Assembly (NCBI GenBank): GCA_947464185.1
Contig: CANHVY010000024.1
Coordinates: forward strand, 1 to 59,512
Origin: Burkholderiales bacterium
Lineage (GTDB): Bacteria > Pseudomonadota > Gammaproteobacteria > Burkholderiales > Burkholderiaceae_C
Length of the DNA: 59,512 nt
Reading direction: 5' to 3'
In this document: in pieces, positions 1 through 8,396 of the stretch
How positions within the stretch are numbered: the first letter of the stretch is position 1
Layout of the letters: every line of letters begins with the position of its first letter
Notes under the pieces: generated by a model
Databases searched by the model: none
Told to the model about the DNA's origin: nothing
What the model saw: only the letters and a program-made list of their open reading frames with translations
Translations under genes and position numbers: made by a program

Positions 1-26
1 AACGACTGTGGGGAAAGCGCGCATGA
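1..26 (+). CDS. murG: C-terminal tail of murG (partial)
   Basis: A reading frame open from the window edge ends in a TGA at 24-26 that overlaps the murC ATG at 23 (ATGA overlap). MurG precedes murC in the dcw cluster of proteobacteria, so the last seven residues of MurG are the obvious reading. Only position and overlap support this; the tail itself is too short to identify. Confidence 0.45.
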
Positions 27-1504
27 AGCACGCCGTCAAGCACATCCACTTCGTGGGCATAGGCGGTGCCGGCATGAGCGGCATCGCCGAGATCCTGCAC
101 AACCTGGGCTACCGCGTCTCGGGCTCGGATGCTGCCGAGAGCCCGGTCACCCAGCGATTGAGCGGCCTGGGCGTGCGCGTCTTCATCGGCCACGCGGCCG
201 CCCAGATCGAGGGGGCACAGGCGGTCGTCACCTCCACGGCCGTGAAAGCCGACAACCCCGAGGTGCTGGCCGCACGTGCCCGCAAGGTGCCGGTGGTGGC
301 GCGCGCCGTGCTGCTGGCCGAGCTGATGCGCCTGAAGCAGGGCATCGCGATCGCCGGCACCCACGGCAAGACCACCACCACTTCGCTCGTGGCCAGCGTG
401 CTGGCCGAGGCCGGCGTGGACCCCACCTTCGTCATCGGCGGCAAGCTCGTGAGCGCGGGCACCAACTCCCGCCTGGGCGCCGGAGACCTCATCGTGGTGG
501 AGGCCGACGAGAGCGACGCCTCCTTCCTGCACCTGAGCCCGGTGATGTCGGTCGTGACCAACATCGACGCCGACCACATGGACACCTACGGCCACGACCT
601 CACGCGCTTGCGCGGGGCGTTCGTGGAGTTCCTGCACCGCCTGCCGTTCTACGGCGCAGCCGTGCTGTGCACCGACGACCCCGGCGTGCGCTCCATCCTG
701 CCCATGATCTCGCGCCCCGTCATCGGCTACGGCCTGGGCGAGGACGCGCAGGTGCGCGCCCTGGACGTGCAGGCGGTGCCGGGGGGGCAGATGCGCTTCA
801 CCTGCCGGCGCCTGCCCAGCCCGGCGGCTGCAGGTGCGGCAACCCTGCCGGACCTGCCGGTGACCTTGAACCTGGCCGGCGTGCACAACGTGCGCAACGC
901 CCTGGCGGCCGTTGCCGTGGCGCAGGCGCTGGAGTTGCCCGACGAGGCCGTGCTGCGCGCACTGGCGAGCTTCCGTGGCGTGGGCCGGCGTTTCCAGCGC
1001 TGGGGCGAACTGCCGGTGGCGGCAGGCCAGGGCGGTGGCTCCTTCACCCTCATCGACGACTACGGCCACCACCCGGTGGAGATGGCGGCCGTCATCGCCG
1101 CGGCGCGCGGTGCCTTCCCGGGCCGACGTCTGGTGCTGGCTTTCCAGCCGCACCGCTACACCCGCACCCGGGATTGCTTCGAGGATTTCGTGCAGGTGAT
1201 GGGCACCGCCGACGCCCTGCTGCTGTCCGAGGTGTACCCCGCTGGTGAAGCGCCCATCGTGGCTGCCGACGGCCGCGCCCTGGCGCGTGCCCTGCGCGTG
1301 GCCGGCCGCCTGGACCCGGTGTTCGTCGACGACATCGCACGCATGCCGCAGGCCATCGCCGACTTCGTGCGCGATGGCGACGTGGTCATCACGATGGGCG
1401 CCGGTTCCATCGGTACCGTGCCGCAGAAGCTGCGCGACCTGCTGGCCGGCGCCGCCTCCACCCCGTCCGCTGCGGTGGCCCCGGTGCCAGGAGGGCGCGC
1501 ATGA
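23..1504 (+). CDS. murC: UDP-N-acetylmuramate--L-alanine ligase MurC
   Basis: Cytoplasmic Mur ligase that adds L-alanine to UDP-MurNAc, the first step of the peptidoglycan stem peptide. The N-terminal Rossmann segment carries [14 protein letters not shown] near residues 9-22. The ATP-binding loop GTHGKTTT lies near residue 113, and the central domain has [11 protein letters not shown] and the NIDADHMD stretch. The length of 493 aa is normal for the family. I chose ATG at 23 rather than the GTG at 8 because it overlaps the presumed murG stop and begins the conserved sequence directly. The gene overlaps ddl by four bases (ATGA), so translation is probably coupled along the cluster. Confidence 0.97.
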   Translation: MKHAVKHIHFVGIGGAGMSGIAEILHNLGYRVSGSDAAESPVTQRLSGLGVRVFIGHAAAQIEGAQAVVTSTAVKADNPEVLAARARKVPVVARAVLLAELMRLKQGIAIAGTHGKTTTTSLVASVLAEAGVDPTFVIGGKLVSAGTNSRLGAGDLIVVEADESDASFLHLSPVMSVVTNIDADHMDTYGHDLTRLRGAFVEFLHRLPFYGAAVLCTDDPGVRSILPMISRPVIGYGLGEDAQVRALDVQAVPGGQMRFTCRRLPSPAAAGAATLPDLPVTLNLAGVHNVRNALAAVAVAQALELPDEAVLRALASFRGVGRRFQRWGELPVAAGQGGGSFTLIDDYGHHPVEMAAVIAAARGAFPGRRLVLAFQPHRYTRTRDCFEDFVQVMGTADALLLSEVYPAGEAPIVAADGRALARALRVAGRLDPVFVDDIARMPQAIADFVRDGDVVITMGAGSIGTVPQKLRDLLAGAASTPSAAVAPVPGGRA

Positions 1505-2499
1505 GCACCACCGCAATGCATGTCCCCGGGCTGGGGCGGGTGGCCGTGCTGATGGGCGGCGACAGCGCCGAGCGCGAGGTCTCGTTGATGTCCGGCACGG
1601 GCGTGCTGGAGGCCCTGCGCTCGCGCGGCGTGGACGCCCACGCCTTCGATCCCGCGCAGCGCCCGCTGGGGGACCTGAAGACCGAGGGGTTCGACCGCAT
1701 CTTCATCGCGTTGCACGGACGCCACGGCGAGGATGGCACGGTGCAGGGCGCGTTGGAGTTGCTGGGGCTGCCCTACACCGGCTCGGGCGTGATGGCCAGC
1801 GCCATCGCCATGGACAAGGTGATGACCAAGCGCGTGTGGCGCTCCGAGGGGCTGCCCACGCCGCGCTGGGTGTGGCTGGCGCCCGAGCGCCAGCAGCCTG
1901 AGGTGGTGAGGGCCGTGCCCGACGAGATCGGCCTGCCCTTGATCGTGAAGCCCCCTAGGGAAGGTTCCTCCATCGGCGTGACCAAAGTGGCGGGATACTC
2001 GCAGATGCAGGACGCAGTGCGGCTGGCTTCCCGCCATGACCCGGACGTGCTGTGCGAGGAGTTCATCGAGGGCGAGGAAGTCACCTGCCCCGTGCTCGGC
2101 AGCGGTGCATCGGCCAGGGCGTTGCCGGTGGTGCGCATCCAGGCGCCGGAAGGTGCTTACGACTATCAGAACAAGTACTTCACCGACGACGTGATCTATC
2201 ACTGCCCCAGCGGGTTGGCGGCGGCCGAAGAGGCCGAAATCCAGCGCATCGTGCTGGAGGCCTACCGCTCTCTGGGGTGTCGTGGCTGGGGCCGCGCGGA
2301 CCTGATGATCCGCGCCCGTGACCGGCAGCCCTTCCTGCTGGAGATGAATACCTCGCCGGGCATGACCAGCCACTCGCTGGTGCCGATGTCGGCGCGGGCG
2401 GCTGGCATCTCCTACCCCGATCTTTGCCTGCGCCTGCTGGCAGACGCCCGGCTGGACAGCACGCCTGCCGCCTGCCCCGGCGCGCAAGGAGCCGCCTGA
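1501..2499 (+). CDS. ddl: D-alanine--D-alanine ligase
   Basis: ATP-grasp enzyme that makes the D-Ala-D-Ala dipeptide for the peptidoglycan pentapeptide. Family landmarks include the N-terminal [33 protein letters not shown], the ATP-grasp stretch [15 protein letters not shown], and the C-terminal [15 protein letters not shown] that holds metal- and substrate-binding residues. It is 332 aa, slightly longer than E. coli DdlB. The start overlaps the murC stop (ATGA) and the stop overlaps the ftsQ ATG by one base, as expected for the ddlB copy inside a dcw operon. Confidence 0.97.
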   Translation: MSTTAMHVPGLGRVAVLMGGDSAEREVSLMSGTGVLEALRSRGVDAHAFDPAQRPLGDLKTEGFDRIFIALHGRHGEDGTVQGALELLGLPYTGSGVMASAIAMDKVMTKRVWRSEGLPTPRWVWLAPERQQPEVVRAVPDEIGLPLIVKPPREGSSIGVTKVAGYSQMQDAVRLASRHDPDVLCEEFIEGEEVTCPVLGSGASARALPVVRIQAPEGAYDYQNKYFTDDVIYHCPSGLAAAEEAEIQRIVLEAYRSLGCRGWGRADLMIRARDRQPFLLEMNTSPGMTSHSLVPMSARAAGISYPDLCLRLLADARLDSTPAACPGAQGAA

Positions 2500-3284
2500 T
2501 GGCCGCCGACCTCAGCCTGCCCCTGGATGTGCGCCTGATGAACGCTGCCTCCACGGCCGTCTTCGCCCTGGCCGCCGGCGCCATCCTGGCTGCGGCAGCC
2601 CTGTGGGTGGGTCGCACATCGTGGTTCCCGGTGCGCTTCATCCAGCTGGAAGGCGAGTTGCAGCGCAACAGCGTGTCCACCGTGCGGGCCAACGCCATGC
2701 CGCGCCTGTCGGGTAACTTCTTCGGCGCCGACCTGCAGCAGGCCCGGCAGGCCTTCGAGACCGTGCCCTGGGTGCGCAAGGCCGTGGTGCGGCGGGTCTG
2801 GCCCGACGGCTTGGCAGTGCGCCTGGAGGAACACCGTGCGGTGGCCCTGTGGAAGGGAGCACAGGACCACGAAAAGCTGGTCAACCACGCAGGCGAGGTG
2901 TTCGAGGCCAACGTGGGCGATGTCGAGGACGAAGACCTGCCGGCCCTGGTCGGCCCCGAGGGCAGCGCGCCGCAGATGCTGCAGATGCTGCAACGGTTGC
3001 AGGCCTTGTTCGCCCGCCACGAGCGCACCGTCGAGCGCTTGAGCCTGAGCGGGCGCGGCTCCTGGCGGGCCGACCTGGACGGTGGCGTGGTCATCGAGCT
3101 CGGCCGTGGCAGCGCCGAGGACGTGCTCGCCCGGGCCAGCCGCTTCGTCGACACCATCACCCAGGTGACCGGCCACTTCAAGGCCCCCGTCCTGCACGCC
3201 GATCTGCGCCACCCCGACGGCTACGCCGTGCGCCTGCGCAACGTCACCATCGCCTCGCCGGCCCCCGCGCCCCGGAGAAACTGA
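2499..3284 (+). CDS. ftsQ: Cell division protein FtsQ
   Basis: Bitopic inner-membrane divisome protein that joins FtsB and FtsL. It has a short cytoplasmic N-terminus, one hydrophobic segment near residues 19-36 (AVFALAAGAILAAAALWV), then the POTRA domain (FPVRFIQLEGELQRNS to about residue 115) and the FtsQ beta domain. It is 261 aa, within family range. An in-frame ATG at 2424 would give an implausible Arg-rich extension inside ddl. The ATG at 2499 overlaps the ddl stop by one base and gives the standard start. The stop directly abuts the ftsA ATG. Confidence 0.93.
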   Translation: MAADLSLPLDVRLMNAASTAVFALAAGAILAAAALWVGRTSWFPVRFIQLEGELQRNSVSTVRANAMPRLSGNFFGADLQQARQAFETVPWVRKAVVRRVWPDGLAVRLEEHRAVALWKGAQDHEKLVNHAGEVFEANVGDVEDEDLPALVGPEGSAPQMLQMLQRLQALFARHERTVERLSLSGRGSWRADLDGGVVIELGRGSAEDVLARASRFVDTITQVTGHFKAPVLHADLRHPDGYAVRLRNVTIASPAPAPRRN

Positions 3285-4517
3285 ATGGCCAAAGAATACA
3301 AGGACCTCGTGGTCGGGCTCGACATCGGCACCCACAAGGTGATGGTGGTGGTGGGCGAGATCGTGGCCGGTGGTGAGCTGCGGCTCGCGGGCCTGGGGGT
3401 GTCGGCCACCAGCGGCCTGAAGCGCGGCGTGGTGGTCAACATCGACGCCACGGTGCAGAGCATCCAGCAGGCGCTGAAGGAGGCCGAGATGATGGCCGCC
3501 TGCAAGATCACCAGCGTCTACACCGGCATCACCGGCAGCCACATCCGTGGCCAGAACTCCACGGGCATGGTCATCGTGCGCGACAACCGCGAGGTCACGC
3601 CCACCGACGTGGCGCGCGTGGTCGAGACGGCCAAGGCCATCAACATCCCCAACGACCAGCGCCTGCTGCTGGTGGAGCCGCAGGAATTCATCATCGACGG
3701 GCACGAGGTCAAGGAGCCCATCGGCATGAGCGGCAGCCGGCTGGAGGTGCGGGTGCACATCGTCACCGGAGCGCAAAGCGCGGCCGAGAACATCGTCAAG
3801 TGCGTGCGCCGCTGCGGACTGGAGGTCGAGCGCCTGATGCTCAACCACAGCGCCAGCTCCTGCGCCACGCTGACCGAGGACGAACGGCAATTGGGCGTGG
3901 CGGTGGTGGACATCGGCGCGGGCACCACGGACGTGCAGATCTACACCGAGGGCTCGGTGCGCCACACGGCCACCATCCCGATTGCAGGCGACCTGATCAC
4001 CAGCGACATCGCCATGGCGCTTCGCACCCCCACCAAGGACGCCGAGCAGATCAAGGTCGAGTACGGCGTGGCCAAGCAGTTGCTGGCCGACCCGTCCGAG
4101 CAGGTGGAAGTGCCCGGGCTGGGCGACCGCGCCCCGCGCATGCTCAGCCGCCAGGCGCTGGCCGGCGTGATCGAGCCGCGCGTGGAGGAGATCTTCTCCC
4201 TGGTGCAGCAGGTCATCCGCGACAGCGGCTTCGAGGAGCGCCTGTCCAGCGGCATCGTGCTGGCCGGCGGCTCGGCGGTCATGCCCGGGATGGTGGAGCT
4301 GGCCGAGGACATCTTCCTCAAGCCCGTGCGCAAGGGCATCCCGCTGTACCACGGGGCGCTGCACGACATGGTGGCGAACCCCCGCTCAGCCACCGTCATG
4401 GGCCTGCTGGAAGAGGCCCGCATCGCGCGCAGCCGCGGCCAGAAGGCGGCGCGCCAGGCCGGATCGGTCAAGACCGTGCTGGGCCGCGCGAAGGACTGGT
4501 TCCTGGGGAATTTCTGA
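3285..4517 (+). CDS. ftsA: Cell division protein FtsA
   Basis: Actin-fold ATPase that tethers FtsZ filaments to the membrane and recruits late division proteins. Visible actin-family motifs are VVGLDIGTHKVMVVVGE near the N-terminus, VVDIGAGTTDVQIY near residue 205 and GIVLAGGSAVMPGM near residue 325. The last residues (KTVLGRAKDWFLGNF) form the amphipathic membrane-targeting helix. The length of 410 aa is typical. It starts with no gap after ftsQ and is followed by 115 bp without a gene before ftsZ, where an additional ftsZ promoter could lie. Confidence 0.97.
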   Translation: MAKEYKDLVVGLDIGTHKVMVVVGEIVAGGELRLAGLGVSATSGLKRGVVVNIDATVQSIQQALKEAEMMAACKITSVYTGITGSHIRGQNSTGMVIVRDNREVTPTDVARVVETAKAINIPNDQRLLLVEPQEFIIDGHEVKEPIGMSGSRLEVRVHIVTGAQSAAENIVKCVRRCGLEVERLMLNHSASSCATLTEDERQLGVAVVDIGAGTTDVQIYTEGSVRHTATIPIAGDLITSDIAMALRTPTKDAEQIKVEYGVAKQLLADPSEQVEVPGLGDRAPRMLSRQALAGVIEPRVEEIFSLVQQVIRDSGFEERLSSGIVLAGGSAVMPGMVELAEDIFLKPVRKGIPLYHGALHDMVANPRSATVMGLLEEARIARSRGQKAARQAGSVKTVLGRAKDWFLGNF

Positions 4518-4632
4518 AGGACGAACACCTGAAGGTTTTCGAAGGCGGCATCGGGATCGGAGAACAACCACCCGCCCGGTGTCATGTGATGGCAACTTGG
4601 ATGGCAACTGCTGGAAGGCAAGGAGAGTGAAG

Positions 4633-5868
4633 ATGGCAATCGAGATGATCGAAGAGTTCGACCAAGGCACGCAGATCAAGGTGATCGGCGTCGGCGGCGG
4701 CGGCGGCAACGCCGTGCAGCACATGATCGGCCAGGGCGTGCAGGGGGTGGACTTCATCGTCGCGAACACCGATGCGCAGGCACTGAACCGCAGCAACGCC
4801 AGCACCTTGGTGCAACTGGGCAGCACGGGCCTGGGCGCAGGTGCCAAGCCCGAGGCCGGCCGCGTGGCGGCCGAGGCCGCCATCGAGACCATCCGTGGCG
4901 CCCTGGACGGCGCCCACATGCTCTTCATCACCGCCGGCATGGGCGGCGGCACCGGCACGGGCGCAGCGCCCGTGATCGCCCGCGTGGCCCGTGAGATGGG
5001 CATCCTGACGGTGGGCGTGGTCACCAAGCCCTTCGAGTTCGAGGGCGGTCGCCGCGCCAAGCAGGCCGAGCAGGGCGTGTCGGAGTTGGAAGCCAATGTG
5101 GATTCCCTCATCGTCGTGCTCAACGAGAAGTTGCTGGAGGTCATGGGCGACGACGTCACCCAGGAGGCCGCCTTCGCCCATGCCAATGACGTGCTGAGGA
5201 ACGCAGTGGGCGGCATCAGCGACATCATCCACATGGACGCCTTCGTCAACGTGGACTTCGAAGACGTCAAGACGGTGATGAGCGAGCCCGGCAAGGCCAT
5301 GATGGGCACGGCCATCGCCAGCGGCCCGGACCGCGCCCGCAAGGCGGCTGAACAGGCGGTGGCCTGCCCGCTGCTGGAGGGCATCGACCTGTCGGGCGCG
5401 CGTGGTGTGCTGGTGCTGATCGCGGCCTCCCGTTCCAGCTTCAAGCTCAGCGAGTCGCGCACGGCCATGAACACCATCCGCATGTACGCCGCCGAGGACG
5501 CCCATGTGATCTTTGGCGCTGCCTATGACGAAAGCCTGGGCGACCAGTTGCGCGTGACCGTGATCGCCACCGGGCTGTCGGGCGCCATGCGCCGGCAGCA
5601 GGCGCCGTTGACCGTGGTGCAGAGCAGCGCCGCGGTGCAGCCCATCCTGCGCACCGGCACCGACAACATTCCCATCCTGGGGCAGGCCATGGCGGTGGCG
5701 CCGGCTGCCATGGCGTCCTCCGCGGCGGCCCAGCCGCTGCAGACCGACTACTCGACCCGGGACACCCCCAGCGTCTGGCGCAGCGCCCGCACCAAGGTGG
5801 AGACCCTGGCCAGCAGCGGCATGGACGAGATCGAGATCCCGGCCTTCCTGCGCAAACAGGCCGACTGA
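4633..5868 (+). CDS. ftsZ: Cell division protein FtsZ
   Basis: Tubulin-like GTPase that forms the cytokinetic Z ring. It has IKVIGVGGGGGNAV near the N-terminus, the tubulin signature GGGTGTGAAP near residue 103, and the conserved C-terminal peptide DEIEIPAFLRKQAD that binds FtsA, ZipA and SlmA. The protein is 411 aa. An upstream in-frame ATG at 4579 exists, but ATG at 4633 is preceded by a good AAGGAGAG ribosome-binding site and starts the conserved MAIEMIEEF sequence. A strong terminator follows. In most betaproteobacteria lpxC comes next, but here it is 18.8 kb away. Confidence 0.98.
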   Translation: MAIEMIEEFDQGTQIKVIGVGGGGGNAVQHMIGQGVQGVDFIVANTDAQALNRSNASTLVQLGSTGLGAGAKPEAGRVAAEAAIETIRGALDGAHMLFITAGMGGGTGTGAAPVIARVAREMGILTVGVVTKPFEFEGGRRAKQAEQGVSELEANVDSLIVVLNEKLLEVMGDDVTQEAAFAHANDVLRNAVGGISDIIHMDAFVNVDFEDVKTVMSEPGKAMMGTAIASGPDRARKAAEQAVACPLLEGIDLSGARGVLVLIAASRSSFKLSESRTAMNTIRMYAAEDAHVIFGAAYDESLGDQLRVTVIATGLSGAMRRQQAPLTVVQSSAAVQPILRTGTDNIPILGQAMAVAPAAMASSAAAQPLQTDYSTRDTPSVWRSARTKVETLASSGMDEIEIPAFLRKQAD

Positions 5869-5875
5869 ACCCCGA

Positions 5876-5950
5876 CCGAGGGTTCCTTCCGCCCTCGGCT
5901 CGTTCCGCCTTCCCGCCCGCCGCGCAACGCCATCGCGCGGCGGGCGTTTT
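5876..5950 (+). terminator. Double-hairpin intrinsic terminator after ftsZ
   Basis: Two hairpins follow the ftsZ stop. The first pairs CCGAGGG (5876-5882) with CCCTCGG (5892-5898). The second is a perfect 12-bp GC-rich stem, 5914-5925 with 5935-5946, with a 9-base loop, followed at once by TTTT (5947-5950). This is a convincing Rho-independent terminator closing the dcw transcript and marks the boundary to the accessory region. Confidence 0.9.
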
Positions 5951-6062
5951 CATTGAATGGCTGCTCTGCAGACAGTCCCGGTATCCTCAGGTTGCTGGTG
6001 TGAGACAGTTTTGGAGTTCTCCCACTGCCGGAACACGGCCCTCGCAGAACACTTCGCCGACC

Positions 6063-6698
6063 ATGACCCTCGTCAAGTCCAAACAGCGTGTAGCCGACCA
6101 TGGCGAGGTCTTCACCCCTGCCTGGATGGTGGAGGCCATGCTGGATCTGGTGAATGACGAGTGCGAACGCATTGACGCTCGCTTTCTGGAGCCCGCCTGT
6201 GGCAGCGGCAACTTCATCGTGCGCATCCTGCAGCGCAAGCTCGCTGCGGTGGAACTCAAGTACGGCAAGGCCGAATTCGAGCGTCAACACTACGCCCTGC
6301 TGGGACTCATGTGCATCTACGGCATTGAGCTGCTGGACGACAACATCAACGAGTGCCGCGCCAATGTGCTGGAGGTCTTTGCCGATTACCTCGGTCTGGC
6401 CGAAGACGACGATCTGTTCCTCGCAGCGGAACATGTGCTGGGACTCAATCTGGTGCATGGCGACGCGCTGACCATGCGGGCCCACGACGGCCACCCCATC
6501 ACCTTCGCGGAATGGGGCTACCTGGGCAAGGGCAAATTCCAGCGGCGTGACTTCCGTCTGGACGTTCTCACCGGTTCGTCGGCCTACAGTCACGAAGGTT
6601 CGCTGTTTGCCGAATTGGGCAAGCATGAAATCTTCACGCCGATCAAGACGCACCCGCCCATGACGGTGCGCGAGTTGGCTGCCTTGCAGGTGAAGTGA
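6063..6698 (+). CDS. Small N6-adenine methylase-like protein, motif I only
   Basis: A 211-aa protein resembling the N-terminal part of N6-adenine DNA methyltransferases. It has the GEVFTP segment at residues 14-19 and a canonical SAM-binding motif I, FLEPACGSGNF (41-51), followed by YGIELLDDNINECRANVLE, as in Eco57I/type I-like methylases. No catalytic NPPY/DPPY motif IV is present before the stop, so it is either a half-methylase or a SAM-binding accessory subunit. It is the first gene of a same-strand block running to 12668. I chose ATG at 6063 because the frame upstream (from 6000) lacks conserved sequence. It may work with the NPPY protein at 8393; that is inference. Confidence 0.7.
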   Translation: MTLVKSKQRVADHGEVFTPAWMVEAMLDLVNDECERIDARFLEPACGSGNFIVRILQRKLAAVELKYGKAEFERQHYALLGLMCIYGIELLDDNINECRANVLEVFADYLGLAEDDDLFLAAEHVLGLNLVHGDALTMRAHDGHPITFAEWGYLGKGKFQRRDFRLDVLTGSSAYSHEGSLFAELGKHEIFTPIKTHPPMTVRELAALQVK

Positions 6699-6753
6699 CA
6701 TGGATATTGTTGAGACGGATACGTACCCCCCGCTTGAGCTTGAAGGCTGAGTG

Positions 6754-7905
6754 ATGACGTCGATTGCAGCCTCCGTTCCTGTGCTGCGCTGGGCGGCGCA
6801 GCGCGCTCGTATGGGCGATGGTGTCCTCGAAGCCCGCTTTCCCAGGTGGCCCCAGTGGCTCAAGGGCGAGGCCCTGCCCACGCTCAGGCAACTGGAGGAT
6901 TTCGCCCAGGCGACCCATACGCCCTTTGGCTACTTCTTTCTGCCACAGCCCCCGAAAGAGGTCCTCCCGGTACCGGACTTCCGTACCTTGCGTGACGAGC
7001 AACTGGCCCAACCCAGTGCGGACCTGCTGGATACGCTTTACCTCTGCCAGCAGCGACAAGACTGGTTTCGCGACCACGCCCGTGTGTCCGGCCTGCCGCC
7101 ATTGACTTTCGTCGGCAGCGTCACGCTCCGTGATGACCCGGTCTCCGTCGCCCATCGTCTTCGCCAGACCTTGGCGCTCTCCACGCAGAAGCGGCGTGAA
7201 CTGCCGACCTGGACCGACGCGCTCAGGGTCCTGATCTCCCAGGCTGAAGACGCCGGTGTGCTGGTCATGGTGAGTTCGGTGGTGGGCAGCAACAGCCACC
7301 GTCTGCTGGATGTCGGTGAGTTTCGGGGCTTTGCCTTGGCCGACAACTTGGCGCCGCTGATCTTCGTGAACGGCGCTGACAGCAAGGCCGCCCAGATGTT
7401 CACTTTGGCGCATGAACTGGCCCACATCTGGCTTGGGGCTACAGGTGTGTCTGATGTGCAAGCCGGCCGCGTGCCCGAGCTTCAGGCCGAGCGCTGGTGC
7501 AACCAGGTGGCGGCCGAACTCCTGGTGCCGCTGGCTGAACTGCGGTCGGCCCGTCAGCCCGAAGCGCCCATTGCCGAAGAGGTGCAGCGCTTGGCGCGGG
7601 AGTTCAAGGTCAGCAGCCTGGTCGTGCTTCGCCGGCTGTTCGATGCCGGTGCCCTCACCCGCGATGCGCTGTGGCAGCACTACCGCGCCGAGCAGGAGCG
7701 GCTGCGCACGCTCAAAGAGCGCAGCAGCGGTGGCGGTGACTTCTATCGAAGCTTGGGCGCCCGAACCAGCAAGCGTTTTGCCCGTGCCATCGTGGGCAGC
7801 GCTTTGGAGGGTTTGACTTCATTCCCCGATGCTTACCGCCTGTTGGGTGTGCGCAAGACATCAACCTTCCATCAAGCGGCCAGGGAACTGGGGGTGGTGG
7901 CATGA
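6754..7905 (+). CDS. ImmA/IrrE-family metallopeptidase (DUF955)
   Basis: A 383-aa protein with a degenerate N-terminal XRE-like helix-turn-helix (about residues 8-60, WLKGEALPTLRQLEDFAQATHTP) and a C-terminal zinc peptidase domain with HELAH at residues 220-224. Family members cleave repressors or act as the antitoxin-like partner of a PIN-type toxin. The stop overlaps the start of the DUF4411 gene by ATGA, a typical toxin-antitoxin arrangement. The GTG at 6751 immediately before the ATG is a possible alternative start. Substrate is unknown; the obvious candidate is its coupled neighbour. Confidence 0.85.
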   Translation: MTSIAASVPVLRWAAQRARMGDGVLEARFPRWPQWLKGEALPTLRQLEDFAQATHTPFGYFFLPQPPKEVLPVPDFRTLRDEQLAQPSADLLDTLYLCQQRQDWFRDHARVSGLPPLTFVGSVTLRDDPVSVAHRLRQTLALSTQKRRELPTWTDALRVLISQAEDAGVLVMVSSVVGSNSHRLLDVGEFRGFALADNLAPLIFVNGADSKAAQMFTLAHELAHIWLGATGVSDVQAGRVPELQAERWCNQVAAELLVPLAELRSARQPEAPIAEEVQRLAREFKVSSLVVLRRLFDAGALTRDALWQHYRAEQERLRTLKERSSGGGDFYRSLGARTSKRFARAIVGSALEGLTSFPDAYRLLGVRKTSTFHQAARELGVVA

Positions 7906-8396
7906 GCTACCTGCTGGACGCCAACGTCTTCATGTCCGCCAACAACCTGCACTACGGCCTGGACTTCTGCCCTGCGTTCTGGGATTGGCTGGTGCACAAG
8001 GGCCACCAAGGGGCCGTCTTCAGCATCGACAAGGTGGCCGATGAGATCGAGGCCGGGCAAGACAACTTGGCCACTTGGGCCAAGACCAGCGGCCCATCGT
8101 TGTTTCGGCGGACGCCGCCCACCCTGGCCACGCAGTTTGGTCAGGTGGCCACCTGGGCCAATGGCCAGCAGTACACCCCAGCGGCCATCAACGCTTTCCT
8201 GCAAGCAGCGGACTTCTACCTGGTGGCCCACGCCCTGGCCGGCCAGCATGTGCTGGTGACACACGAGGTGCCTGCCAACTCGCCCAACCGCATCAAGATC
8301 CCCAACGTTTGCGTGGGCCTCGGTGTCAGGTTCATGACCCCGTACCAGATGTTGCGCACCGAGCAGGCCCGGTTTGTGTTGGGCACCCGGGCATGA
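7902..8396 (+). CDS. DUF4411 PIN-like protein, probable toxin
   Basis: A 164-aa protein of the DUF4411 type, a PIN-domain-like family often encoded beside ImmA/IrrE proteins. PIN-like acidic positions are visible: D6 in YLLDANVF, the DKVADEIE cluster near residue 46 and a late Asp in AADFYLVAHAL. It ends with a VTHEV segment and a conserved RIKIPNVC stretch. A ribonuclease function is inferred from the fold. It overlaps ImmA/IrrE at its start and the methyltransferase ATG at its end, both as ATGA, so three genes are translationally coupled. Confidence 0.8.
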   Translation: MSYLLDANVFMSANNLHYGLDFCPAFWDWLVHKGHQGAVFSIDKVADEIEAGQDNLATWAKTSGPSLFRRTPPTLATQFGQVATWANGQQYTPAAINAFLQAADFYLVAHALAGQHVLVTHEVPANSPNRIKIPNVCVGLGVRFMTPYQMLRTEQARFVLGTRA

